A DNA stretch of 23,787 bases from an uncultured Bacilli bacterium (GTDB taxonomy: Bacteria; Bacillota_I; Bacilli_A; RF39; UBA660). Both the position numbers and the translations under genes were made by a program. Positions 1 to 7,229 of this stretch are shown piece after piece. Under the pieces are notes generated by a model. The model worked only from the letters and a program-made list of their open reading frames with translations, did no database searches and had not been told where the DNA came from. The DNA is taken from positions 1 to 23,787 of the forward strand of contig CAKOJJ010000021.1 in the NCBI GenBank assembly GCA_934089275.1. The letters are read 5' to 3'. Position 1 is the first letter of the stretch; the number at the start of each line of letters is the position of its first letter.

Positions 1-76
1 TGCTGTGCAATATTTTTTTATTTTTAACTTCTTTACATTTTTTATAAAAATCTATTGACTATTCATAGTTGGTCTC
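1..76 (-). other. Window edge downstream of mutL; start of a further gene, frame unclear
   Basis: Reading leftwards from the mutL stop there is a good ribosome binding site (TTAGGAG, 80-74) and an ATG at 66-64. That frame stops after four codons (Met-Asn-Ser-Gln, then TAG). Another minus-strand frame begins just after a TAG at 61-59 and stays open to the window edge, reading IDFYKKCKEVKNKKILHS, but it has no ATG, GTG or TTG start. Either the next gene begins with a rare start codon, or there is a frameshift or sequencing error here, or the protein-like reading is chance. No family could be assigned from about 18 residues. Confidence 0.3.
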
Positions 77-1852
77 CTAATTCATAACTCTTTTAAACAT
101 TCTTTCAAGTTCATAACGAGTAAACGTAATTATTGTTGGTCTTCCATGTGGACAGTTATATGGATTATTGCATAAAACTAAATCATCTAAAAGTTTTTGA
201 GCTTGTTCAAGTGTTATTGCTTCATTACCTTTAACACTCATTTTGCATGCCATAGTTGCTGCTATATGATCATGGAATTTAACTCGATCAAACATATTTT
301 TTCCTTCAATTATGATATCAAAAATACGTCTTATACTTTCAGTTTCTAATCCATTTATTAACCAAGTAGGATGCTCTTTAACTACAAATGTATTTATTCC
401 AAACTCTTCTATTTTAAAACCTAAATCATTTAATACATTCATATTTTCTTTGATTCTTAAAAATTCTGATGTAGTAAGTTCAATTGGAATTGGCAATAAT
501 AAAGGTGTTGTATAAATAGTTGCACTCTCAAGGCCTCTTAATACACGTTCATAATTGATTCTTTCTTGAGCTGCATGTTGATCAATCAAATACATTCCTT
601 TTTCATTTTGAGCTATTATATAAGTTCCTAAAGCAATACCAACAGCATATAATTCTTCTTTTTTTATTTGTTCATTTTCAACTAAAGCAGGATTTTTAGT
701 TTCATCAACTATTTCTTTAATATCTTCAAAAGTAGATTCTTTAGTTACATCCTCTTTTGGAGTTGTTTTAAAATCAAATTGAATTTCCTCGGTTTCTATC
801 TTTTCAACATCAGATATTGTTGGATACTCATTAATTTCTTGATATTCATAAGTATCTATCTTAGGTATTAAAAGAGCTTTTTTTAATGTCGAATTAACAG
901 TTTCTGTAATAAGAGTTTTAAGTCCTTCAATTTTTGAAAATTTAATATCTTGTTTTGTTGGATGAATATTAACGTCTATAAGAGTCGGATCAGTATCAAT
1001 CATCATTACTACAACCGGATACTTTATATCTGGCTTAAAAGTATGATATCCATCGTTTATAGCCGCATTAACTTCTGCATTTCTTACACATCTTCCATTA
1101 ACAATAGTTGTCATATGATTTCTATTGCTTTTTAAAATACAAGGTTTACAAATAAAACCAGAGATATCATAATCATCATTACTAGCCTTAAAAGAAAGCA
1201 TATTAGAACTAACTTGATAACCATATATTTCATGAATAGTTTTAAGAAGATCAGAACTACCAGAAGTAAATACAATTCTTTTATCATTATTGGTTAAAGT
1301 AAAAGAAATATTTGGATGACTTAATGCTAGTTTTTCAATATAGGTAGTTACATTAGAAAGTTCTGTAATATCGCTTTTTAAATATTTTAATCTAGCAGGT
1401 GTATTATAAAATAAATCATTAACGCTTATAGTTGTTCCACATTTTTCTTGAGATGGTTCATCAGTTACTAAAGATCCTCCATTAATAACAATATGTGTTC
1501 CACCTACTCCAGTTGAAGTACGAAGATCTACCTTTGAAACTGATGCAATACTTGGTAATGCTTCACCACGGAATCCTAATGTAGAAATAAAAAATAAATC
1601 ATCTTCTTTTTTTATCTTACTAGTTGCATGTCTTCTAAATGATAAAAGCGCATCATCATGATCCATTCCACTTCCATCATCAGTTACTTTTATTTGCTTA
1701 GTTCCACTTTCAACTAAATCAACTATTATAGTTTTACTACCAGCATCAATACTATTTTCAACTAATTCTTTAACTACTGAAGAAATTCTTTCAACTACCT
1801 CTCCAGCAGCAATTTTATTAGCTAAATCATCACTCATTACTTGTATTTTCAT
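77..1852 (-). CDS. mutL: DNA mismatch repair protein MutL (endonuclease-type)
   Basis: Mismatch repair ATPase that couples MutS recognition to strand incision. The N-terminal GHKL ATPase shows ELVENSIDAG, DDGSGM, ATSKI and GFRGEALPSIAS. A low-complexity acidic linker spans roughly residues 335-395. The C-terminal domain carries the metal-dependent nicking motif DQHAAQERINYE (about 424-435), plus ACKMSVKG and CPHGRPT near the C-terminus. This is the nuclease-competent MutL found in bacteria without MutH. The start is set at ATG 1852, giving 591 aa, because GGAGG at 1857-1861 lies 4 nt upstream. A longer reading from TTG 1864 would place the ribosome binding site inside the gene. It overlaps the end of yqeH, so it is the third gene of a coupled operon. 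The usual VERPSSVVKEL is VERISSVVKEL here. MutS is not in the window. Confidence 0.97.
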   Translation of the reverse strand: MKIQVMSDDLANKIAAGEVVERISSVVKELVENSIDAGSKTIIVDLVESGTKQIKVTDDGSGMDHDDALLSFRRHATSKIKKEDDLFFISTLGFRGEALPSIASVSKVDLRTSTGVGGTHIVINGGSLVTDEPSQEKCGTTISVNDLFYNTPARLKYLKSDITELSNVTTYIEKLALSHPNISFTLTNNDKRIVFTSGSSDLLKTIHEIYGYQVSSNMLSFKASNDDYDISGFICKPCILKSNRNHMTTIVNGRCVRNAEVNAAINDGYHTFKPDIKYPVVVMMIDTDPTLIDVNIHPTKQDIKFSKIEGLKTLITETVNSTLKKALLIPKIDTYEYQEINEYPTISDVEKIETEEIQFDFKTTPKEDVTKESTFEDIKEIVDETKNPALVENEQIKKEELYAVGIALGTYIIAQNEKGMYLIDQHAAQERINYERVLRGLESATIYTTPLLLPIPIELTTSEFLRIKENMNVLNDLGFKIEEFGINTFVVKEHPTWLINGLETESIRRIFDIIIEGKNMFDRVKFHDHIAATMACKMSVKGNEAITLEQAQKLLDDLVLCNNPYNCPHGRPTIITFTRYELERMFKRVMN

Positions 1853-2822
1853 AAATACCTCCAAAAATACTCTTTCTAATTTCTAGATATTTAGGATCTA
1901 TATTAAGACTTACTTTTGTTCTATTTTTTATAGATATAAAACCAATACCTTTTATAATAATATCTGTATTTCCCAAAACTTCTATTGAATACTCAGAATT
2001 TTCAAGATTCTTATATACTTTTTTAGCAACATTTTTAGCACTTAAATTAGTGTAAAAAGTTACGGGTGTAGATGCATCTACTTTTATATAATATTTTTTA
2101 TCAAGTAAAGCCAAAATTTCTTCTGATTTCATATTGAAACTATAAGCACCAATATTATCATCAACTACATCACATGACACAAAGTCATCAAATACAATTC
2201 CTGGAGAATCAATTAAAAGAATTCCATTATTTAATTTTACACGAATAAAATCAAGAGTTGTATTCTTCTTATTATTTACATTAATCTTAGAAATATCTGT
2301 ATTCGTTGCTTTAATCAAATCATTTATTAAAGTGCTTTTACCAGCATTAGTCATTCCAACTATATAAGTTTCTTTTATATTGTTTTTTTCAAGATAATTT
2401 AAGATAGATGTAGCTCCATGAGAATTATTTCCACCTTTAAGTCTTATTTCACCATTAACGTGATAATATTCTTTGATGAAATTTCTTATGTTTTCACGTT
2501 TAACATGTTTTGGTAAAAGTTCACATTTATTGATTACAAGAAGTTTATCACGCTTTATACTTCTATATAAATCCATTGTATTTTCATTTATATTTAAGAA
2601 ATCAACTAAAAATATAACAAATTTATTGTCTTTATTAATCTTACTGATTATCTCTTTTTTATCTTTAGGAGTTTCCTCTGACTTCATTTCCCCATAATGC
2701 ATCATTCTAAAACAACGCATACAATACTTAGATGTTTCTAGTTTGTTTTCTGGTACATAACCAATTTTTTCTTTATCAGTAGATTGTAATTTAACTCCAC
2801 ATCCAAAACATATTTTATTCAT
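1830..2822 (-). CDS. yqeH: Ribosome biogenesis GTPase YqeH (circularly permuted)
   Basis: GTPase of the YqeH/RbgA-like circularly permuted class, known in Bacillus for 30S subunit assembly. An N-terminal treble-clef zinc finger is visible as CFGC (C5, C8) and CMRC (C34, C37). The G motifs come in permuted order: G4-like NKCE (98-101), a G5-like SHGATS (134-139), the P-loop GMTNAGKST (156-164), then G3 DSPG (205-208). G4 is normally NKxD, and here the Asp is Glu. At 330 aa it is somewhat shorter than the roughly 366-aa Bacillus protein. The start ATG at 2822 follows AAGGAAGG. It overlaps the upstream HAD gene by 8 bp and the mutL start by 23 bp, consistent with translational coupling. The yqeG-yqeH order is conserved in Firmicutes. 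Confidence 0.95.
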   Translation of the reverse strand: MNKICFGCGVKLQSTDKEKIGYVPENKLETSKYCMRCFRMMHYGEMKSEETPKDKKEIISKINKDNKFVIFLVDFLNINENTMDLYRSIKRDKLLVINKCELLPKHVKRENIRNFIKEYYHVNGEIRLKGGNNSHGATSILNYLEKNNIKETYIVGMTNAGKSTLINDLIKATNTDISKINVNNKKNTTLDFIRVKLNNGILLIDSPGIVFDDFVSCDVVDDNIGAYSFNMKSEEILALLDKKYYIKVDASTPVTFYTNLSAKNVAKKVYKNLENSEYSIEVLGNTDIIIKGIGFISIKNRTKVSLNIDPKYLEIRKSIFGGIYENTSNE

Positions 2823-3339
2823 AATACCTTCCTTTTTTAAACAAATCTTTTTTTGTTATTCTTTTTATAATTAAATTTTCTAGCTTTCTATTTAATTTAG
2901 AAACGGCATATTCATCAATACTTATTGGATTAACAAGTATCGATGTAAAATTCATTCTATTAGCTCCTAAAATATCATAAAGTAGTTGATCACCTATACA
3001 CGCTATTTCAGTATCTTTAAAATCAAATAATTTAACAATTTTTTTATACTTAAATTTAAAAGGTTTAAATGAAAGATATGCTGAATCAACACATAACTCT
3101 TCTTTAAATGACTCAACATTTCTTTTAAAACTATTGCTTATAAGTATAATTTTAAACCCCATATCTTTAAGATCTTCAAACAAATCTTTAACTTTCTTAT
3201 TAGGTTTAGTAGCAGTCTCAGGCATTAATGTATTAGCTATATCAAAAACTAAACATTTAACACCAGATTTTTTTAATAATTCATAATTTATATCATATAT
3301 GCTTTTAAAGTATTTATCAGGTACAAATTTATCTATCAC
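2815..3339 (-). CDS. yqeG: YqeG-family HAD-superfamily protein (altered motif I)
   Basis: HAD subclass IIIA protein of the YqeG/GEP4-like family, whose relatives include phosphatidylglycerophosphate phosphatases. Visible motifs are motif I FDIANTLMP, motif II ILISNS, a Lys in SFKPFKFKYKK, and motif IV GDQLLYDILGANR. The overall order and length match Bacillus YqeG (about 172 aa). Motif I normally reads DxDNTLV, and here the second Asp (general acid/base) is Ala (codon GCT), so ordinary phosphatase chemistry is doubtful. The start is set at GTG 3339 (174 aa), six bases after GAGGTG. GTG 3348 is in frame but sits inside the ribosome binding site. It is the first gene of the operon with yqeH and mutL, whose neighbourhood supports the family call. 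Confidence 0.88.
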   Translation of the reverse strand: MIDKFVPDKYFKSIYDINYELLKKSGVKCLVFDIANTLMPETATKPNKKVKDLFEDLKDMGFKIILISNSFKRNVESFKEELCVDSAYLSFKPFKFKYKKIVKLFDFKDTEIACIGDQLLYDILGANRMNFTSILVNPISIDEYAVSKLNRKLENLIIKRITKKDLFKKGRYYE

Positions 3340-3360
3340 TTCATTCACCTCATATACTAT

Positions 3361-3369
3361 ATTTTAACA
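3361..3369 (-). promoter_or_regulatory. Candidate extended -10 promoter for yqeG-yqeH-mutL
   Basis: Read on the minus strand the sequence is TGTTAAAAT, a TGn-type extended -10 about 20 bases before the yqeG start. No good -35 is present because the upstream bases are the T-tract of the previous terminator. An alternative TATAGT hexamer lies a few bases downstream. The call rests on position and a single motif. Confidence 0.35.
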
Positions 3370-3380
3370 TAATAAACATC

Positions 3381-3409
3381 AAAAAAAAATAATAGTTTTA
3401 CCTATTATT
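3381..3409 (-). terminator. Rho-independent terminator after the VirB2-like surface protein
   Basis: On the minus strand an 8-bp perfect stem, AATAATAG / CTATTATT, with a six-base loop is followed by an uninterrupted T run. The stem begins at the last bases of the stop codon region of the 3409-4557 gene. This separates that gene from the yqeG-yqeH-mutL operon. Confidence 0.85.
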
Positions 3410-4557
3410 TAATGTCTATGACTACCGCCACCGTGTTCGGCACCACTAGGAGATGTATGAGAACCTCCTCCACCAGAACTACTATTGGTTGTCGTTGTTG
3501 TACTTGTTTCGTCTTCAATTATTTCTGATGTTTTACTGAAATCACAAGTTCCATTCTCATCCCAAATATTTGCCATTATCATAATTTGATTAACAAGTAC
3601 TGGTAAGAAGAATAATATAACAGCTATTATCAACCTTTTAACAAATCTCGTTGCAAGTTTCTTTTCTTCTCCAGCAATTTCACCTTTAGCAACAGCTTTA
3701 ACTCCTTCTAAAATTGTTAAGCCAATAACAAGGATAGGTACAACTATTTTTAATATTTTCAAAAGTCCATATATATCTTTTGTAACATGTTTTCCTAAAG
3801 GACATCCAGTATAGTATTCATCATCTGCTTCATTAGATGTAATCCTTGTCGTAGTTGTTGAGTTAACAACATTTCCACCAGCATCAACAACCGGTTCTTC
3901 ACCATTACGTTCTATTTTAGTTAATCCATCAGAACGCGTCCACGAATAACGACAAGTATACCCATTAGTTCTAGGAACCGACACTTTAATACCATATATG
4001 TAATCAGGACATTTCGTTTTGTCTTCAAGAGCATCATAACTCGGTATTCCTATATCAGTACATCCTGCATTACTACCATTAACAACTTTATTTGAATTAT
4101 CGATAGTTAACATTAGATTTCCATAAACACAATATAGAGAATTCCCTGCTTCTCCACCATTATTTTCTTCATAAGGTTCACCATCACTACTTTTTCCAGA
4201 TACTAAAGCTGATTGACTTACCGTACCATTTTCAGGTTTTTTTACAGATAAATTTTTGTAAGTAACAGATCTTCCACCACCATAAACTTCATAATATATT
4301 GTCTCCGGACATTTCCATTTCTTTGTAGATGTATCTTGAAAATTGATTGGAGCAAAATTTGTAGCTCCTAATACACCCGCACTTGATGCCGTACCAATTA
4401 TGCTAACCTTTGGAGTTCCCGAGTCACTAACCTCAATTTTAAAACCTATCGCGTCAGTTCCGTACACACATGTACAACTTCCGATTGCAAATACATTTTT
4501 ATTAAAAACAAAAAATAAAGATATAAACATTATTAGTAGTATGCTACATTTTTTCAT
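3409..4557 (-). CDS. Secreted Cys-rich protein with VirB2-like transmembrane hairpin
   Basis: A 382-aa protein that I do not recognise as a named family. An N-terminal signal peptide (residues 1-24, ending VFA) is followed by an extracellular region of about 235 residues with eight cysteines (C28 to C252, including CTC at 28-30), suggesting disulfides. Two hydrophobic helices follow (about 265-290 and 309-331), joined by a short charged loop GEIAGEEKKLATRFVKR. That hairpin resembles VirB2/TrbC-type pilin subunits, as seen in many pilin-like small Firmicutes proteins. The C-terminal tail is low-complexity: a Thr run, then Gly/Ser/His-rich GGGGSHTSPSGAEHGGGSHR plus a final His. The start ATG 4557 has AGGTGAT at optimal spacing. 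It is monocistronic, with its own promoter and terminator, and is divergent from the sigma factor gene. A secretion or pilus role is only an inference. Confidence 0.75.
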   Translation of the reverse strand: MKKCSILLIMFISLFFVFNKNVFAIGSCTCVYGTDAIGFKIEVSDSGTPKVSIIGTASSAGVLGATNFAPINFQDTSTKKWKCPETIYYEVYGGGRSVTYKNLSVKKPENGTVSQSALVSGKSSDGEPYEENNGGEAGNSLYCVYGNLMLTIDNSNKVVNGSNAGCTDIGIPSYDALEDKTKCPDYIYGIKVSVPRTNGYTCRYSWTRSDGLTKIERNGEEPVVDAGGNVVNSTTTTRITSNEADDEYYTGCPLGKHVTKDIYGLLKILKIVVPILVIGLTILEGVKAVAKGEIAGEEKKLATRFVKRLIIAVILFFLPVLVNQIMIMANIWDENGTCDFSKTSEIIEDETSTTTTTNSSSGGGGSHTSPSGAEHGGGSHRH

Positions 4558-4575
4558 ACAAAATCACCTATCTAA

Positions 4576-4604
4576 ATTATAATTTATTGTCTAGCATTTA
4601 TCAA
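4576..4604 (-). promoter_or_regulatory. Sigma-A promoter for the VirB2-like surface protein
   Basis: Minus-strand TTGATA (4604-4599) and a perfect TATAAT (4581-4576) are separated by exactly 17 bp. They lie about 20 bases upstream of the ATG at 4557 and of the AGGTGAT ribosome binding site. Confidence 0.78.
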
Positions 4605-4666
4605 GTTATTTACATTTTATATTCATATTATTTGACAATATATCATTGAATTTATTAGGTGATGTT

Positions 4667-5359
4667 ATGTTATTTTTAATTCATTTATTAAACCTTCTAT
4701 CTTTTTCAACTGGTTCTTATTCAATAAATGTTTTTCCAAACCCGTTATCAAAAGATGAAGAAGAAAAATTAATTGATAAAATGATTAATGGTGATAAAGA
4801 CGCAAGAGCTAAATTAATTGAACATAATTTAAGACTTGTTGCTCATATTGTAAAGAAATTTGAAAGAATAGAAAAAATAAATGATGATCTAATTAGTATC
4901 GGAACAATTGGTTTGATTAAAGGAATTGACTCCTTTAAACCAGATAAAAAAAATAAACTTACTACTTATGTAGCACGTTGCATTGAAAATGAAATATTAA
5001 TGTATTTTAGAAGCAATAAAAAGAATTTAAACAACGTTTCTTTAAATGATGCAATCGGTCATGATTCTGAGGGAAATGAAATAAGTTTAATGGATGTTAT
5101 AAAATCCGATGATGAAGATATAGCTGAAGCACTTCACCGCAGTGACAATATAAGCAACATTGATAAATATCTAGACATTTTAACTCCACGTGAAAAAGAC
5201 ATCATTATCAAAAGATATGGTCTATTCGACTTTGATGAATTAACTCAAAAAGAAATTGCTGATCAAATGCATATTTCTCGATCATATGTTTCTAGAATAG
5301 AAAAAAGAGCTATTTCTAAAATATATCGTGAATGTAAAAAGAAAAATATTGAACTATAA
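4667..5359 (+). CDS. sigK: Sporulation-type sigma factor, SigK family (pro-sigma-K-like)
   Basis: Sigma-70 family protein closest to sigma-K, the late mother-cell sporulation sigma factor. Strong matches are NLRLVAHIVKKFE, DLISIGTIGLIKGI and ARCIENEILM (region 2), the insert GHDSEGNEISLMDVIKS, and the region 4 helix-turn-helix TQKEIADQMHISRSYVSRIE. A hydrophobic N-terminus (MLFLIHLLNLL) precedes FPNPLSKDEE, exactly where pro-sigma-K carries its cleavable pro-sequence. The start is chosen at ATG 4667 (230 aa) with AGGTGAT at 4657-4663. A TTG at 4646 is in frame but has no ribosome binding site. A TTGACA occurs at 4632-4637 without a convincing -10 behind it, so the promoter may use another sigma factor. 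No SpoIVFB or other sporulation gene is visible in the window. Confidence 0.93.
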   Translation: MLFLIHLLNLLSFSTGSYSINVFPNPLSKDEEEKLIDKMINGDKDARAKLIEHNLRLVAHIVKKFERIEKINDDLISIGTIGLIKGIDSFKPDKKNKLTTYVARCIENEILMYFRSNKKNLNNVSLNDAIGHDSEGNEISLMDVIKSDDEDIAEALHRSDNISNIDKYLDILTPREKDIIIKRYGLFDFDELTQKEIADQMHISRSYVSRIEKRAISKIYRECKKKNIEL

Positions 5360-5384
5360 AACCACTAGACTAATCTAGTGGTTT
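5359..5384. terminator. Hairpin between convergent sigK and XRE genes
   Basis: A perfect 11-bp stem, AAACCACTAGA / TCTAGTGGTTT, with a four-base loop. It begins at the sigK stop and includes the stop of the convergent regulator gene. The T tails are short on both sides (TTTAAAG on plus, TTTTATAG on minus), so it probably serves both genes but may be leaky. Confidence 0.65.
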
Positions 5385-5606
5385 AAAGAATTCTCTAATA
5401 TCAACATCTAGAGCTTTACCAAATTGCCATAAAGTTCCTAAAGAAAAAGTTTGATAGTATTTTTCACTTTCAATATTCATAATAAAACCTACTGAATAAT
5501 TACTTAACTCAGCTAGTTTTTCTTGAGTTAATCCTTTTTCTTTTCTAATTCTCTTTAAATTTCTACTAACTAAATAGTAAACATAATTTTCGTCCATTCC
5601 AGTCAT
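5370..5606 (-). CDS. Small XRE-family helix-turn-helix regulator
   Basis: A DNA-binding protein of about 78 residues consisting of a single Cro/C1-type helix-turn-helix domain: LVSRNLKRIRKEKGLTQEKL, then ELSNYSVGFIMNIES and an ALDVDIREFF end. This form is common for chromosomal single-domain repressors. The start is set at ATG 5606 because GGTGAT lies four bases before it. An upstream in-frame ATG at 5633 lacks a ribosome binding site. A TATAAT on the minus strand (5624-5619) lies very close to the start and may be its -10. It is convergent with sigK and the stops are 10 bp apart. No target operator can be assigned. Confidence 0.85.
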   Translation of the reverse strand: MTGMDENYVYYLVSRNLKRIRKEKGLTQEKLAELSNYSVGFIMNIESEKYYQTFSLGTLWQFGKALDVDIREFFKPLD

Positions 5607-5649
5607 ATAATCACCACAATTATATTTTCCCATAATGGACTTATTTTAT

Positions 5650-5670
5650 TCCTCAGCAGTTAGTTGAGGA
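5650..5670 (-). terminator. Weak hairpin at the end of the long minus operon
   Basis: Stem TCCTCA / TGAGGA with a nine-base loop that includes the TGA stop of the 5653-6195 gene. On the minus strand the tail is AATAAAATAA, which is poor for intrinsic termination. The opposite strand has a good T run but no gene ends there. Read-through into the XRE gene is possible. Confidence 0.45.
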
Positions 5671-6195
5671 TTTTTTAAAGTTATTTATTACTCCTAGAAT
5701 GAAAAATAGATCTGCAATAATTAATATAAAATGTAAATATATATTTAAAAGATAATTAAATACAGTATTTATATTAATAGTTATATAAGTAACTCCATAA
5801 AATACTACTAAAATTAATGATGTTATAAAAACTATCGAATACAAATTATGTTTCTTTTTCGTTTTATTAAATAAACATCCCGTAATAACTATTAAAATTA
5901 TTGTTATCACATAAATTATTCTTTTATAACTGCTTACTAAAAAGAAATTGATATTCTTTTCATACTTTTTGTTCTCATAAGTAGTTTTTTTATAATTTGA
6001 ATTTATATAATCCTGTAAATCCTTCTTTATAATATCTTTATCTACTTTAGTTTCATCATATATTTCATTAATTATTTCATTTTTTTTGATAGTTTTTAAT
6101 TGTAGTCTTTTAGACATTACGGTTAAAGAAAAAGAGCTGACAATGATAGTTAAACTAAATATAACTGCAAGTATAAAATTATACGTCTTTTTCAT
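5653..6195 (-). CDS. Unrecognised four-helix membrane protein
   Basis: A 180-aa protein I cannot place in a family. Helix 1 is at about residues 5-27. A long hydrophilic, Lys-rich segment (28-90) follows, rich in charged residues and likely helical. Three more helices lie at about 92-109, 118-140 and 143-169. The Lys-rich loop is probably on one membrane face. The start ATG 6195 has AGAGGT five bases upstream and overlaps the end of the VanZ-like gene by 17 bp, so it is translationally coupled. It is the last gene of the rdd-nfnAB operon and ends with TGA, one of the sites showing that UGA is not read as Trp. Confidence 0.7.
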   Translation of the reverse strand: MKKTYNFILAVIFSLTIIVSSFSLTVMSKRLQLKTIKKNEIINEIYDETKVDKDIIKKDLQDYINSNYKKTTYENKKYEKNINFFLVSSYKRIIYVITIILIVITGCLFNKTKKKHNLYSIVFITSLILVVFYGVTYITININTVFNYLLNIYLHFILIIADLFFILGVINNFKKSSTNC

Positions 6196-6619
6196 GTTTA
6201 CCTCTAACTAATAAATAATATAGATATATTCCAAACATAGAAGCACTTGAATCAAGTAATACATCCCCAATGTTAGCCGTTCTAGCCTTAATAAATAATT
6301 GATGAAGTTCATCACTTCCAGCAAAAAGTACACAAAAAATAATGGAAATAATTATTGAATAAGATGTTCTAACATTAAAAGTTTTAAGCATATTGAATAC
6401 CAAAAATCCTAAAACAAAATACACAAAAAAATGAGCACATTTTCTAACCGGCAAAGATAATTTTTCACGGTTTTCTTTTTTTATTTTAAAAATATCTCCA
6501 ATATAGTTTACAACTTTATCTGATGCACTTTTAGAAACATCTCCCTTTTGATTTGAATATCCAAAAATTAAAGCACACCACACTGCAACTATAAAGATTG
6601 ATAAAATTTTCTTTAACAT
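6179..6619 (-). CDS. VanZ-like family membrane protein
   Basis: A 146-aa multi-helix membrane protein of the VanZ-like domain family. The diagnostic elements are LPVRKCAHFFVYFVLGFLVF and then SDELHQLFIKARTANIGDVL, matching the RKxxHxxxY and DExHQxFxxxRxxxxxDVxxD signatures. VanZ was named for teicoplanin resistance, but most such chromosomal genes have no proven role. Its start overlaps the stop of the upstream 200-aa gene (TAATG). Its neighbours include an LTA-synthase-like enzyme, so an envelope role fits, but resistance should not be assumed. Confidence 0.9.
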   Translation of the reverse strand: MLKKILSIFIVAVWCALIFGYSNQKGDVSKSASDKVVNYIGDIFKIKKENREKLSLPVRKCAHFFVYFVLGFLVFNMLKTFNVRTSYSIIISIIFCVLFAGSDELHQLFIKARTANIGDVLLDSSASMFGIYLYYLLVRGKHEKDV

Positions 6620-7221
6620 TAAAGGTCAATTCTCTTTTCTATATATTCATCAGCAGTTTTAAAAAATTCTTTAATAAATTTCATATCAATCTCAACTTTT
6701 TCTCCTACTATTGTATTTATATCATATTGCAATAATAAATCTTTAAAATGAACTGAATCTGTAATTACTCTTTCCCAACAATTAATATATGAAGACCTAA
6801 AATCTATTTTTTTATACCAACTTAAATTAAGTTCTAAAACATCTTTAAATTCATCTACTTGTAAATATTTTTCTTTTGCTCTATCAATTTTTAAAGGTGA
6901 TTCAAAATTTGAAGATATATATCCCATTCTAGAAAATTTAGTATCATACATTTCAAAAGCATCAACAACATCAAAAACAATTGAATTAAGATCATTAAAA
7001 TAACTATGTTTCATAACTATTAAAACATTTTTATCATTTATCTCAATTTGTAATTCTGGATTTTTATTAAATACAATTAAAAATGTATTATTTTCATTTT
7101 TAGGAATAATCGTTGGTTCTTCCAAATGTTCATATCTACTTAATATTTCTTGAGCAACATCATTTAAATTAAAATCAGGTGCTTGATCATAAAACAAAAT
7201 TATTTCTTTCGTATTTTTCAT
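6619..7221 (-). CDS. Unrecognised 200-aa soluble protein
   Basis: A cytoplasmic protein with no signal peptide or membrane helix and no confident family. Its layout has a beta-rich N-terminal half (FLIVFNKNPELQIEINDKN, VLIVMKHSYF), a central FSRMGYISSNFE, and a charged helical C-terminus. This is loosely reminiscent of the TIGR04255 family of about 250 aa, but the resemblance is weak. The start ATG 7221 follows AGGG at suitable spacing. It sits 8 bp behind the LTA-synthase-like gene and touches the VanZ-like start, so it is in the same operon. Confidence 0.75.
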   Translation of the reverse strand: MKNTKEIILFYDQAPDFNLNDVAQEILSRYEHLEEPTIIPKNENNTFLIVFNKNPELQIEINDKNVLIVMKHSYFNDLNSIVFDVVDAFEMYDTKFSRMGYISSNFESPLKIDRAKEKYLQVDEFKDVLELNLSWYKKIDFRSSYINCWERVITDSVHFKDLLLQYDINTIVGEKVEIDMKFIKEFFKTADEYIEKRIDL

Positions 7222-7229
7222 ATTTTTCC

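Noticed and set aside
312..515. Plus-strand open frames inside mutL (also at 950-1135)
   Set aside because: Both are antisense to well-conserved MutL domains and lack ribosome binding sites.
4343..4582. Plus-strand open frame running into the sigK upstream region
   Set aside because: It is antisense to the signal peptide and ectodomain of the surface protein and lies across its promoter; composition is that of a shadow frame.
4632..4637. TTGACA as the -35 of a sigma-A promoter for sigK
   Set aside because: No acceptable -10 lies 16-18 bp downstream; the matching bases fall on the ribosome binding site.
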